A stretch of DNA of 64,000 nt from Chamaecyparis obtusa (GCA_027943335.1 BSBK01002799.1:267001-331000), one strand, 5' to 3'. Numbered from the stretch's first letter, positions 45,255 through 57,860 are shown. A program made the numbers and translations. Notes: generated from the sequence alone by a model not told the origin.

Positions 45255-47580
45255 TGAGGAGAAACACTTTTTGACTAATATGTCAAAATATATGAAGTAA
45301 TTTAATGTTTTTGTGCATCTATTCAAACCATATCTTCTACCTATCGGCTCAATGTTGCAGCTAAATAAGCTTGCAAGTGCTAGTATCAGCTGTTATTTAT
45401 TTACTATTTAGTCTTTTTTTTTCAGTTCACAACGGCAATTTAATCTTTTCACTTTTTAAAAAAAAATCTCCATTATATCGCCTTCTCACCATTTTAGAAC
45501 TAGGTAGTGCAATTTGTTGGTTGTTATATTCAACACTATACCTACTTGTATAGTTACTGGTAAATTTTGGAACTTGTCTTATCCGCAGAAAAAGGAGAGC
45601 TGCATGGTGTTGTGAGGTTTCACATCATCGCCCCAAATCTTGGGGACCCCCTATTTTCGACTTTGAGTGGGCTTGTCTTCCCTTTTTGATCAGAGCTTGA
45701 TGCCTTAGACATTCCTTAGGTTCCGTTGAGTTGATGTGGTTGATTGGTGAAATGCAATCCGAAGCTTGTTTTGGTTTGGATTTTCGTTAATTGGATGGAA
45801 ATGTTTATAATTGTCAATGTGGTTGAGTTTTAATTGCAAATGATAATTTAACTTTAAAATCAATTAAGCATTGTAATTTGAGTTCAATTGCTTTTGGATT
45901 TTCAATTTTGTTGCCTTGAAATTGGAATTGGAAATGTGGAAAATGGATCTTATGGTTTGCAATTTCGAAATTGGGAAAACATGTTCAAATCTGATTTTAT
46001 CTTTCAAAAATAAAATCAAATCTTGAGCAAGAATTTTTAAACTTGATTAAAAGCCCTTGTTATTATTTCGAATTTGGGCTATTTATTGAAATTATTTGCT
46101 TTGTTTTCCTTGTCAAATTTTCAAATTTCCTTTGGCAATTAACAAATGAATTTTTTTTGGGACAATTTGCAAATCAATTGGGTGTATTTTCGAAATTATG
46201 AAGGGCTGTCATGAAGAAATAAACTAAAAATCTGAGCTTTTATTTTAATTTTTTTTTCGAAAATCCCCATGCCTTAATTTTCGAATTTCAAGTAGGGGCC
46301 ATCTAATTTTAATTTTGAGGCTTAGAAGTTTTAAGAAATCAAATTTGTGCCTTGTAAAATCAAATTGGACCCAGCCCTATATTCATTTTCGGATTTTGAA
46401 GAAGGCTTTTTTCAAAATTTTCGAAATTTCTTTTTTGTGCCAAGTCGGCCCTAAAAGGGGAGCTAATTTTTTTTTTTTTTTTTTGTGGCCTTTAGGTCTG
46501 GTCGGCCCTAGTTTGGGGGGGCAGCGACAAGGTATTTAAGAGGAGGTTTCCCCTCCTCATTCCACACTCCAAACACCAATTGCTCTCTGCCCTTAATCAA
46601 CGAAAATACAAAGGAATATACAGCGATTTTTCATTGGCAATTTGCAGCGATTTTGATGTATATACAGCAAGTTCTTCAATTCATGTGCTAGTGAAATTCT
46701 AAAGGAGGGGATTTCGATTTTTTTGAGGTATTAGAGGCAGCAATTTTCGAAAATCAGGGGCAGATTCGAACAATCAAGGAGTGGATTTCAATTTTCAGTC
46801 CATCCTTTCTCTCAGATTTTTGCAATTTGGAGGCAAGATCTCGGTTTTGGATATTCATTTCCAGAATTTCTACAAGCACAGAGTTCTGATTTTGCAAGAA
46901 AGATTCAGATCTTGAGGGCTTAGATATTCAGAATTTGAGGTTGGCATTCATTTTCTCAGGCATCCATTTCCAGAATTTATCAAAGCATAGGATTCTGATT
47001 TTGCAAGGAAGATTTCGATTTGCAAGTATATAGAGGCTGTAATTTTTGAAATTGGGGAAGTAAAGTTCAGATTTGAAGGCATCAAAGCTCAGATTTATCA
47101 ATTTGCAAGACAGCACACTCGGAATTTTCATTTGGCAAGGTGATCAAGTTCAGATTTTGTGATCAGATTCAGTTTTTTCATCAAGATATAGGCATCAAAT
47201 TCGAGGATAGAAGGCAAATTTATCAAAGCATAAGGTTCAGATTTTTCATATTGTGCAATTTCGGAAAATTAAAGGAAGATATTATCAAGCAAGGAGACAA
47301 ACATTCAGATTTCTTTGTCAAGCCACAAGAACGAAGTACTTTCAAAACGGTGAGTGGTCTATTTTAGCCTTTCCTCTTTAATTGTTTTCTTTTCATTGGT
47401 ATTCGATTACTTGTTGTCAAAGATTAGTTTCAAGCTAGAGTTTGAAGGTTGGCTCGTAAGTAGATTACTCGATTGTCTTGATTGGCTTCTTTCCCCCAAA
47501 GTTCTTGCTTGCATCATCCATTCCATCACCTCATCATCTCATTAGGGCTGGAAGTTGGGAGATATAAGTGTAATTTCCGT

Positions 47581-47773
47581 ATAGGAATTGGAGAGGCAGA
47601 AATATGTTTGATCACCCCTAGGAAGGAGAAGGGAGATATAAGTGTAGTCCATCCATAGGTAACGAAGAGGCAGAAATAAGTGGTAGTCCATCTCACTAGG
47701 CAAAGAGGTAGAGATAAGTGTAGTGTGATAGGAATTGGCGAGGCAGAAATATGTTTGATCACCCCTAGGAAGG
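47581..47773 (+). repeat. Direct repeats of 46 bp in insertion G
   Basis: ATAGGAATTGGAGAGGCAGA and 26 further bases at 47581-47626 recur with one change at 47728-47773 (period 147). Between and around them GAGATATAAGTGTAGT-type blocks repeat irregularly up to about 47830. Confidence 0.8.
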
Positions 47774-47837
47774 GAAATGAGATATAAGTGTAGTTCTACC
47801 TCACTGTAGAAAGAAGGGGTAGAAGTAAGTGTTTAGG

Positions 47838-48281
47838 ATGGCAGATGTTAGTGCAAGCAAGCAACTAAAGGGAAGTAATGTCAAAATAGGAGACAAGGAA
47901 GATATGATGCCCAAGACCACCTTCGTCTTGAAATTGAAGCGAGTTTGAGACACTAACATCGGTACCATTGACATGATACAATTGAGAGATAGGTTGAAAG
48001 AAGGCCAATCCTCTATGGCAAAGAAGATCAGTAAGTGTGGAATTATATAAGGAAGAGTTCAGTATACCCAGCAGAGTTGGTTACACGAAGGCAAGAAGGC
48101 AGTTACCAAGACATCAGGGTTGACCAGGTTAGATTTCAGATCAGGGTATGGCGACCTCATTGTGCTTCTCAACCGAGTCACGGGCTCCGCTCAAGGTACA
48201 CAATTTAATCTTTGGTTGTACTATTTTATTGAAGGAATTGATAATGGTAAAGAAAGTTTGATTGGGCTAGGATCATTAGCA
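47838..48281 (+). pseudogene. Unrecognised reading frame inside insertion G
   Basis: From ATG at 47838 one frame reads MADVSASKQLKGSNVKIGDK, stop (TGA about 47946), a charged stretch DTNIGTIDMIQLRDRLKEG, stop (TAA about 48048), then an open run: WLHEGKKAVTKTSGLTRLDF, RSGYGDLIVLLNRVTGSAQG, TQFNLWLYYFIEGIDNGKES, LIGLGSLA, stop. Composition is clearly protein-like, and all parts share a frame. Later fragments (YMGSYLFYSIARL near 48330, MGRFWNNQGDMARAGAP near 48563) continue in other frames. The sequence preceding the ATG is GTGTTTAG|G, acceptor-like, with a donor-like ACG|GTGAGT at 47349. I do not recognise the family. Confidence 0.5.
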
Positions 48282-50216
48282 TGAATTTAGAGTTGTAACT
48301 TAGGATAGTGCAAAATCAGAAGCAATTCTACATGGGGTCCTACCTCTTCTATTCGATTGCAAGATTGTTGGTGATGCTTTGCCAGTCGAACCAAATCCAA
48401 TTTTGGGGAGATGCACTGCACCACTATAGTGGAGACAGATGATTGTGCTAAGGGGCAAGGTTGTGGCAGTTCAAATAGTTGAAGGCATTCAAGGGTTAGC
48501 CAAGGAGGAAAGTATTAGCTAGGAGGCAATTGATGAACTTAACGATTATTTCAAATCAAATAATGGGAAGATTTTGGAACAATCAAGGAGATATGGCCAG
48601 GGCAGGTGCCCCCAGAACCCAAGGGTATTGAAGCAGAGGGGGGCATGCAAATCGAATTCGAATAAGAAAGTTGGAGAAGGCCATGAAGGTTAAAGGAAGA
48701 CAAGGGTAATGAAGGAAGAAAGTGAGAAGATAGGTTAATGAGGTCAAGTTCAATTTCAAGGTGGTGGCCAAGAGAAAGGCTCCCAAATTGCAAAAGAGGT
48801 TCACATTTAGGCAAGCCACCGAGGCCAAGGCAAGATTACCTCAAGTACATGGAGACCTCACCCTTTCAAGGTTAGGACATCAGGTACAAGCAAGTTCAAG
48901 TGGGGATGAGAAAGTTTCTAAGGACAAGCTCAAGCATCCAAGGCTTCACCTCATCTCAAAGATTAAATAAATTTATAAGATAAGGTAGATGAGGTGGCAA
49001 TTTCATGTGCATGCAATCAAATCATGCCAAGTGTCCTATGTTCTCATTGGTTGACAAATTATTGTAATTTTCTCATTGGCCCATAAAGTTGGTGCCCTCA
49101 TGTAATTGGTTGAAAGATGGTAACCCTAATTAGGGTTTGTAAGGTTTAATCTTGGCCCTTGATTTTGCCCCTTAATCTTGACCACTCATTGTAATTTTGA
49201 GCCTCTATATAAGGCCATTTGTTCTCATTTGTAAAAAGGGGAGTTATGTTGGAGAATTGTTGCCAAAATACTATCAAAATTGTTCTCTATTCATTGTTGT
49301 GGTTTGCATGGTGGATATACATGATCATTTTTGTGTATTGCATGTTTCTTCTCATCTCTCAAATTAAAGTAGGATTTCATTTCAAAGTTGTTAAAGTAAG
49401 AATAGAAGTAGATGGCTAGTTGTATGGTGATATTGGTAAATGTTTGATAGAGATCTATATACTAGGCCACTAGCATCTTAGCGGCTTGTTAAGAAGCCTT
49501 GTGTGGTAATCTAGTCTTTTTCTCTTTGAATCATTGCACCAATGGAAGTAACGCCGTTGGCAAGCTTTCATTAGGTTGATCCCCGTCCATTTGCCAATCT
49601 TTCCATTCTATAGGAGTAGCAGCAAAGCAATAAGTAGTTTAGTAGTGAGGAGTTTGAGAAGTAAAGTTGAAAGTGGTAAATTGGAAGAAAGTCATTTGAA
49701 TATACATTGCAAAGCTAAATCTCATCATAGTGAGAATTTGATATCCTCAAGTGAACGAACAATGTAAGCCCGCCGAAGTGATTACCAGCAAATCACATTT
49801 ATATAACTGAGTTAGTATCCACAGGTGTAAGGAACCTTGGAGTATTCTCGTGTTCTTCATGAGTATATACTTTTCAAGAGAGGGTTGAGTGTTTGGTATG
49901 CCATATCAAGTATTCAATTGCTATATGTTATGTAGTGGTACAACACTGACATCAACACATGGTTGACACTTGCCACTTAACCTGGTATACACATACCCTC
50001 TGCGTAAAAGCCATCATGGTAGAATACAAGGCATAAGCAACCTTGAATATGATGCCTTTGCTCAGCTCCATGCCAAATTGACTTTTTTTAATAAAAAATC
50101 TCTGGCAGCTATTAAAAATTGCTTTGATGTATTGAGTTACAGAAGAAAACAAAAAATACACCATCTATTTATTCTAAATCTATAAAAGTTTATTTGATAT
50201 CTGATTTGATTTGCAG

Positions 50217-50283
50217 CGTAAAAAGGTATTACGAAAGACACTGTATGCCAGAAAATTGGAATCTCGTTTTATGGCGTCCTTGA
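50217..50283 (+). pseudogene. Possible terminal exon of an unknown gene
   Basis: After an acceptor (GATTTGCAG) an open run reads VKRYYERHCMPENWNLVLWR, then P and TGA. It is only 22 codons, but aromatic-rich and exon-like. It could be the end of the disrupted gene whose other parts lie left of insertion G. Identity unknown. Confidence 0.25.
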
Positions 50284-52636
50284 GAAAGTCCTGCAGTTTG
50301 GGCAACAATTTGTTTTTAGCTGGGTTAAAAAAGCAAAGTCCATGACTGAGGACGCCTGTTAACGTAGATTACATGCCAGCTTGCAACAAACCTTTCGGTT
50401 GTTTGTTTGAAACCATCTTCTTCGTAATTTACGGTTTGCAAAAGTTTGAAATTCAAGAGTTGTTTCCATATGCGTGTGCATCTCCAAGACTTGTTCCTGC
50501 GATTAAAAGGTTCACTTCATTGCTCATCATATAATGATTTATTTTATATATTGCAGGGGAGTTAACTGCAACGGCAAACCAGTTAATTGTCTAATCCTTG
50601 GTGACTTTTCTTTTTCCATAAATAGACGGTGATTCGAGATCTTTATGTATTTGACTGAAATCAAAATATTTAAGAGGTATAGATAATGGAGCTATTTGAT
50701 GCGTTCAGTTTTATTTTTCAAATCGAGTAACTTGGCTTTGAAGAATAAAGATTCTATCTATTTTTGTAAAGGTGCTTTTTTTTGTTTTTGACTTTGTTTA
50801 TTTTTAATTTTTCATGGTATCTTATTAAAAAAGTTTAAGAATATTTGTTTGGAAACTTTAATGATTTTCCTTTCTGAATTTCTAAGCAACTGTGGCATTC
50901 TGGTATAGTATGTTGTAAGACTTGTGTGGTACTGAGATATTAGCAACGCAAACAATGTATTTTAGGTGTTGGGTAAATGCTTCCCCCCAAACATTATAAT
51001 AGGATTTCCCAAAGAAAAAATGGTATACGGAATGATGACATTGTCTGCCAGAAAAGTGTTGTATTTATTTATTACATTCTTTAGTGGGGGTTTTCTTAGT
51101 TTGGTGGACTCTATTGAAGGAGAAGTCTGAAGCTGCAAGAGTCAAAACAAGAATTAAGCTTTGGCTTCAAACCTAAGATTAAATTACCAATAGCACAAAA
51201 AACAAGAATTAAGCTTGGCTTCAAACTTAAGACCTTTGTGGTTAGGGCTAAATGGTCTAACCATTGCGGCTAGGATGCACCCTATATCCCTATATGTGTC
51301 ATTAACTATTCTTATGGAAGAGTCAATATCCATGTAGGGGGTAGGTGGCATGGATTCCAGTCGCCCCTACTTCAATTGTTCTTTGATCAGGCAATGCGTC
51401 AGCCAATGTCATCTGATTTCCTCCACACCTGTACTTGCACCTCCTAATGTTTATTGGGGGATTTGTTCATCTTCCATTGGCACTTAATAGAAGACTATGT
51501 GTGACCTGCTAGCCAGTCACACATAAATTGAAAGGCTTAAAAGGGAATTTAGAGGCTTAATAAGGGTATATTGTTGGATTAACAAAAAAATGGATACCCA
51601 ACAAGATTTCACAAGGAATTTTAAAATGTGATCAGATTTGTGAATTTCCAACTTAACTCGGGTTTGCAGTTCAAAGCCAAAATGAACCCCAGTGAGAATT
51701 CACAAATACCCTTAAAAATGTTCCAATTCAGAAAAACTTACCTTGGCTAAAATTTCTAGTTAAAACTCTTTTGTTCTTATATGGACAATTTTTTTCATTA
51801 AGAGGACAAAATGAAACCATTTCTTTTCAAGCGAGCTCTTCCCACCTCCAAATCTTTACAAGATTTGCATTTCTAGCTTAAAAGGAAATCCTTCTCCTCT
51901 TTAGGAAATCAACTCAAATGAAATGGCAAAATGATTACAGCACCTCTTATATTCCACCAATGCCCTAGTGCATCATGTGGTTGTAAAGGAAAATAAATTA
52001 TGATCAACAAAAAAGAGAAACTCTTGTACTTAAATATATCAGAAGGATATTAGTAAAGTTCCCCAAAGTATCCAGGAAGACAAGTTAATAAATTTGAAGA
52101 GTGCATATGATAAAATGGATAGATGTAGGTGAAGCCCTCTATTTATGCACCTGATCGTAATAATGTGTGGGACTAATATGCTCAAGAGTCTACCAATGAG
52201 ACATATATCCAAATGTACTATGACTCGTAGGAAACTTTATGGGACCAGCACACCAGATTTTTACACCCTTTTAACATAATCTCTATAGAGTTGATTATGT
52301 TTCATTACTTTGTTAGTGCTTGCTTGTTTGAGTTTAATCCCCTCTTATTTTGTTATTTCTAGAAGTAGATCTAGATTGAGACCTACATAGTTTTTAAGGA
52401 TCGACTGCTGGAATCTTTTTAGCACATTTGATTAGCTATTCTAACTAGATATACTTTTGAGTCCCTCTGACCTAATTTGGTGATTCATCATCGTTCATTC
52501 TTCCAACTTTGAAGCATTGCCCTAGGATACAAATGAAAAGGATGTGCTGTGGAATTCATCCTTTTGATAGGTGATGGGGATATTGTAAAATGGAATTTTT
52601 CTCCTTGCAAGTTGCTGACTCCTGATTTTGCAGAGG
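50284..52636. other. No gene seen
   Basis: AT-rich intergenic sequence. Short frames are not protein-like. A short near-duplicate stretch (ACAAGAATTAAGCTTGGCTTCAAAC-type, cut here) occurs twice near 51150 and 51200. Confidence 0.5.
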
Positions 52637-52936
52637 ACATATGCACAAGATTTGCTATTTCGAATTTGAAGGCATTAGTAATAAATTTCACTATATAAGC
52701 TTATCAGATTATCTTAATGCTTAAGTGGAGATACTAAGATATGCTAAGCATCACTACGTAGATGAAGTCTGAAACAATGTCCTCCTTTATCATATTCGTC
52801 AGAGATATTAGATCGTGTATGCATTGCAAGTGAAAATTTTAAATGTTATTGTTATTTGTAGCAATCTCTGTTCTGGCCATGTTTTATACATTAAACACGA
52901 GACATTTAAAAGTTCCTTTTCTCAAAATCTTGGCAG

Positions 52937-53069
52937 GTGACTACAATCAGCATGGAAAGCATTTTAGTTGGCGAAGATCTCAGTAGATGTGTGTTTGTCT
53001 ATGGTTCACTGAGTTTCTTAGAGAAACTTTCATGTGGTATTGTTCTTTACGTCATTGAAGATTTTCATA
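52937..53069 (+). pseudogene. MFSD12-like transporter, penultimate exon, copy 1
   Basis: A 133-bp open exon between TCTTGGCAG| and |GTAAGT. It encodes VTTISMESILVGEDLSRCVF, VYGSLSFLEKLSCGIVLYVI and EDFHS. The VYGSLSFLEKLSCGI block is a signature I associate with the plant MFSD12-like major-facilitator proteins (membrane transporters of 12 helices). It ends in phase 1. No upstream exons of the gene were found in the window, so only the 3' end is present. Confidence 0.65.
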
Positions 53070-53909
53070 GTAAGTATTTGCTGATGCCACGTATGCTGAA
53101 TTGATCATTTGCTATAGGTTTTATATGACAACTGGATTGAGATTTCCTACCAATAAATATATATCTTTAAATTCTTTGGGTTTTTCATTAAGCTTCAGAA
53201 AGATATTTTTTGCGGTATAGGCTAATTAAATCTATTAATTTAGCTCAAATATAATAATCATTGTTAAGCTGGATCCTTGGACATCACGTCAAATTGAGTA
53301 GGGAAAGCCCAATTTCTGGGCACTCAGATGGGAGATTATTGGGAATTTATCATTAGGCGGGTTGGTGTGACTAATCCATGGCTCATTGGGGTGGGTCTGC
53401 ACCTGGCATTATAGCATCCCCCATTGGGGAACTTCTCTGCACCCAACATTAAAACTGATTATTCGAATGAGTATGGGTTAGCATTTGCACTAAGAAACAT
53501 AATTTTACGATTAAAACTGATGCATTGATTTGTTTGCGCAGGCTCTGCAACTAGCACATATGCACAAGACTTCTCTTCAAGCACATATGCACAAGATTTC
53601 TCTTCAAGCACATATGCACAAGACTTTCTATTTCGAATTTGAAGGCATTAGTAATAAATTTCACTATATAAGCTTATCAGATTATCGCAATGCTTAAGTG
53701 GAGATACTAAGATATGCTTAGCATCACTACGTAAATGAAGTCTAAAACAATGTCCTCCTTTATCATATTCGTCAAAGATATTAGATTGTGTATGCATTGC
53801 AAGTGAAAATTTTAAATGTTATTGTTATTTGTATCAATCTCTGTTCCGGCCATGTTTTATACATTAAACTCGAGACATTTAAAAGTTCCTTTTCTCAAAA
53901 TCTTGGCAG

Positions 53910-54042
53910 GTGACTGCAATCAGCATGGAAAGCATTTTAGTTGGTGAAGATCTCAGTAGATGTACGTTTGTCTATCGTTCACTGAGTTTCTTAGAGAAAC
54001 TTTCATGTGGTCTTGTTCTTTACATCATTGAAGATTTTCATA
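53910..54042 (+). pseudogene. MFSD12-like transporter, penultimate exon, copy 2
   Basis: Duplicate of 52937-53069, same length and splice sites, also without stops. It reads VTAISMESILVGEDLSRCTF then VYRSLSFLEKLSCGLVLYII. Replacements are few, and the frame and both splice signals are kept. It is the copy nearest to the final exon. Confidence 0.65.
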
Positions 54043-54427
54043 GTAAGTATTTGCTGATGCCACGTATGCTGAATTGATCATTTGTTATAGGTTTTATATG
54101 ACAACTGGATTGAGATTTCCTACCAATAAATATATATCTCTAAATTCTTTGGGTTTTTCATTAAGCTTCAGAAAGATGTTTTTTGCGGTATAGGCTAAGC
54201 TGGGTCCTTGGCACTCAGATGGGAGATTATTAGGAATTTATAGCGGGTTGGTGTGACTAATCCATGGCTCATTAGGGCGGGTCTGCACCTGGCATTATAG
54301 CATCCCCCATTGGGGATCTTCTCTGCACCCAACATTAAAACTAAATATTCGAATGAGTATGGGTTAGCATTTGCACTAAGAAACATAATTTTACGATTAA
54401 AACTGATGCATTGATTTGTTTGCGCAG

Positions 54428-54627
54428 GCTCTGCAACTAGCTGTTTAATATCGTCAGGTTTGGGAGCATGCCTTTCATTGACAAGAATCTCTCTAGCTGT
54501 TGTCCCTGGAGGATGTGCTCTCTTAGGCATGATAGTGACTCTCACCATGGATTTAGATACAGTGAACATGCCCTCCTCTTTACATGAACCTTTACTTGCT
54601 AGAAGGAATTTTGAGCAGTTATTCTAA
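54428..54627 (+). pseudogene. MFSD12-like transporter, last exon
   Basis: Acceptor TGCGCAG| then 200 bp open to TAA at 54625-54627. The phase (2 nt completing the codon) fits the 133-bp exon exactly. It encodes SCLISSGLGACLSLTRISLA, VVPGGCALLGMIVTLTMDLD (a hydrophobic membrane helix with conserved V-P-G-G) and a tail NMPSSLHEPLLARRNF. The tail type (EPLL near the C-terminus) fits the family. Whether the three exons are still transcribed cannot be told. Confidence 0.6.
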
Positions 54628-56039
54628 TGCAGATACTCCGAAAGGCTGGGGACATTAATTGGAGTCTAGTTATGCAAGCTAATTGGATGGACTTCAGCCT
54701 CCTAAAGACTGATTTTACTCAAGCCATGGAGTCATGGACATCGAATCCAAGTGTAACATCCACTAGTTTAGAAATCAATGATTTATTATGGGTATGTTAA
54801 AATTACCTCAATTCAAATTCAGGACATGATTATTCAATTTCTTGTCGAGTAAATGAAAAAAAGTCAGAATTGGAAAGATAGTGATTTGATTCTAATTTTG
54901 CATATTTAAGCTTAGATTTAAGTTTCACTCATGGAGAAATTTCTCCTATTGTACATGATATCCAAGAGGCGGGTATGCTAATGGAAAATACCTACCTAGA
55001 ATGCAGGGATTAGAACGATTGTTCTAACATTGTATTATTATTGAAAGAACATTTCAAATTTTTACTATTACTTATGCTTTATAAACAAAAGTTTATATAT
55101 TCAAGACTCCGCAGTGCATATGTTACCTCAACTACAGTCCTAACAGTAACTGTCCCATTGAATAAAAGTGTGTATGAAATGATAAAAAATTGTGTAAAGC
55201 ATTCGATACACAGTACATCGAGATTATTTAAATACGATTGCAGGACGCACTAACAGTCTCTATACCGTGCGAAGGTTATGGCTACTGAAAATCCAAGCGA
55301 TTATATCTTGTATTGTGAAGTTTGTATCTATATTGTTCTGTCCGAATATCTGATATTTGTGAGGATGAAAAACCTTTAAAATACTTTTATTGTTTTCTCT
55401 AGATGTTGCTATATAACGCTTTTAGGGCCCGTTTGGGTGCTGGAATACCAAATGCCAATTCCAGTCAATTCTGGAAGATGCTGCAATTCTGGAAGATACA
55501 AAACCTGAAAATGATTTCCAGAATATGGTCTGATCCGTTTGGTTCACCCGGAAGATGACTAAGAAGATGCATAAGGAATTTTAATTCTTTATTTTAATTT
55601 CTTTGAATATGGTGTGTATATGTCTGTAGGAATTAAGAATGGTAGGAATGGTGTGTATATTTCTCAAAGTTTGGAATGAATTGAAACCATTTTCATAATG
55701 TGTCTCATGTGAGATAGTAAATCGACAACCTGATTTTCGTTCTTTTTTATATAATCATCTTAGAAACATAATCAACTATCACCTTGCAAGCATTAAGATT
55801 TGGCTTAGTGAAAATGTAAGTAATTGGTTGTTTGATCCAAGTTCAAATTGATTTTATAACAATTATTGCCTCTAATTGTGGAAGGAATGCATGATCATTG
55901 CTAACTTTAGATCATGTGAGACATAGTTCTACTCATAAGGTCACAACTTCCTAGACTTATAGGTTGCTACTTGACCTTCATATCCAAAACTTCATTTGAT
56001 GTATTTGTGATGAGTAGAAAATGGTTCTTTTGGGTCTTG
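54628..56039. other. No gene; MITE-like motif near 55425
   Basis: TAGGGCCCGTTTGGGTGCTG at 55422-55441 and TCCGTTTGGTTCACCCGG near 55534 resemble the ends of plant miniature inverted-repeat elements. No matching target duplication was confirmed. The rest is AT-rich. Confidence 0.3.
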
Positions 56040-57860
56040 ACACTCTAAAAATAGGTACAATAGTTAACTTGTCTTAAAGGGTTTTAAAGGCATCTTCACT
56101 TTCTTCAAAACCTTTCAAATTATGTCCCTTTTCACTAGAAAAATAATGGTTTTGGTAATTCTTTAGAAGATTGCTACAAAATTTCTAGAATAACCAATCA
56201 ATCCGATAAAGCTATGCACTTCATGCACATTATTAGGTGCTATCCTTTCCAAGATAGCCTTAATATTTTAAGAATCAATAGTGATTCCTTCTACTAGGAT
56301 TAGCTGTCCCAAATTATGTACCTCTTTTTGGAGAAGGTACATTTTATCATCTTGGCATACAATTTATGTTCTCTTAAATGTTGCAAGATACATACATTCT
56401 TCATTCTTGAAGTGTCATCTAATAATACTAAAATAGATGTGTTGAGATAGTCTCTAAAAATAGTTCATTAAATTTAGAATTTTTTGGTGGGAATTTATTA
56501 GTCCAAAAGGTAGAACTATATATTCAGTCTCTTTAGTTTGTCTTGAAAGCAATTTTATAGAAATCTTTTTCTTTTATACTTAACTAATGTTTTCTTGATC
56601 TAGGATTGATCTATGAAAATAGTATGATGCCATAAATTTGATTGAAAATTTCTTTAGTATAAGATATTTCTTCACCATTGCTTTATTGAGCATATAATGA
56701 TCTATGTGTAGATGTAATGTGACATATTTCTTCTTTAAAAAGATTTTTGGTGTGCCCCAAGGTGATACATCAGGTCTAATGAAGCCCTTAGCTAATGATT
56801 CTTGCAACCTAGCTTTCAGTCCCATCAACTTTGTTTTGTCATCCAATGAAGTGTGTTGGACATTAGTTTCAAGCTAGGTATTATGTTGATTAAAAAATCA
56901 AAAGCTCTCTTGGCATTTCCTAAGTAACAAACGATAGGCATACTTTTGGATAGAAAGTGCTTTGGTGCTTTTTCTAGCAACTATTCTATTTTAATTGTAT
57001 AGTAGAGATTTTTGTAGTCTCGACCTCATGCTAGAACTCTTAAAACAAGGTTGGATTTTTAAATTTGTCTAAACATTCAACTATTTTGTCATAAAGTTCT
57101 ACTTTGGTCCTATGCTTCCATAGCCATTTGATTCCAATAATACGATCCTAAAGCAGCCACATAAAAATTGATCTATGTTGCAAAACTGGGCAAGTTTAAT
57201 TTGTTTTCAAATAGGAATTCCTCTACTTGAGCTCATCTAGTTTGGATAGTCTACAGTCCAAGACATGGCCATACAACCAACTTATGGGAATGTGTGATAC
57301 AATAATTTCTTGCACCTATATCTATCAAAACTATAATGAGTATTACCAAACAGTATACTTGCAACTTCAATATGAGCCACCTAATGCTCTACTGGATGAT
57401 TATCTATGGCTACTTGAATTCATTGTTAGAAATTTGATTGCTAGGAAGGTAGGGGTTTGCTTTGATATGGATTTTTCTTGGCTCTTTTTTAGGCACTAGT
57501 TTGTGTAGTGATCTTTTCCACAATTAAAGCACTCTTCAGGAAATCTATTCTTCTTTTTAAGGCGGCCATTATCAAAATTCTACCTTCTTGAAAGCTCTAC
57601 CTTTCTTTCAATTTTAAGAATTATTTCTATTACTCTTGGATTCCTTTTCATTTTCTTCGGGCTTATAGTCTTGGCTCCGACCTTTGTTTTTGAATGAAAC
57701 TAAATATTTGATCCAACCAAATTTCTTCTTAGTCTTATCTCATCATGTTGACATTGACTTCAACTTCTATTCCCATTTAATAGCTTTCTGAAATACTTGA
57801 TCCATTGTAGTTGGACCATGAACATATACTTCCCCACCAATCTAGGTATTGATACCCAGT
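56040..57860 (-). pseudogene. Old chromovirus-type Ty3/gypsy pol and gag relic
   Basis: Minus strand, heavily decayed. 56580-56846 is open: LKARLQESLAKGFIRPDVSP then WGTP, the RT N-terminal block, and IDHYMLNKAMVKK. Below it HEVHSFIGLIGYSRNFV (about 56165-56220) is the post-RT connection motif. Upstream at about 57500-57535 the gag zinc knuckle CFNCGKDHYTN is readable. Motif style (LxxLLxKGFIRPSVSPWG) is that of plant chromoviruses of the Tekay/CRM kind. No LTRs or ends were found. Confidence 0.7.

Larger units (their letters stand above)
45608..49957 (+). mobile_element. Insertion G: 4350 bp, TG...CA ends, target duplication CATGG
   Basis: Starts TGTTGTGAGG and ends CATCAACA, flanked by CATGG at 45603-45607 and 49958-49962. 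TG...CA ends and a 5-bp duplication are those of an LTR retrotransposon integrase product. No internal pair of LTRs, no gag and no pol was found. It is therefore either a very long solo LTR or a non-autonomous element. It has TATA-like sites at about 46532 (TATTTAAGAGG) and 49206 (TATATAAGG), and a non-retroviral reading frame (47838-48281 and beyond). Orientation is given by that frame and by the TATA boxes. Confidence 0.65.
52637..54443 (+). repeat. Tandem duplication of about 920 bp carrying an exon
   Basis: Unit 1 is 52637-53555 and unit 2 is 53610-54443. Both run from ACATATGCACAAGA to CTCTGCAACTAGC. Unit 2 lacks about 85 bp near the counterpart of 53225-53310. At the junction a 27-bp motif (ACATATGCACAAGACTTCTC...) occurs three times, at 53556, 53583 and 53610. 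Confidence 0.92.

Noticed and set aside
40440..45607. Helitron boundaries around the AP4M-SWIM tract
   Set aside because: No convincing TC start with CTRR end and adjacent hairpin could be placed by eye; kept only as a hypothesis.
49970..50185. 71-codon plus-strand frame right of insertion G
   Set aside because: Slightly protein-like, but with no motif, no splice support and no relation to neighbouring exons.
54195..54569. 124-codon minus-strand frame near 54.4 kb
   Set aside because: Overlaps the plus-strand MFSD12-like last exon, which has matching splice phase and a membrane-helix pattern; the minus frame has no supporting motif.
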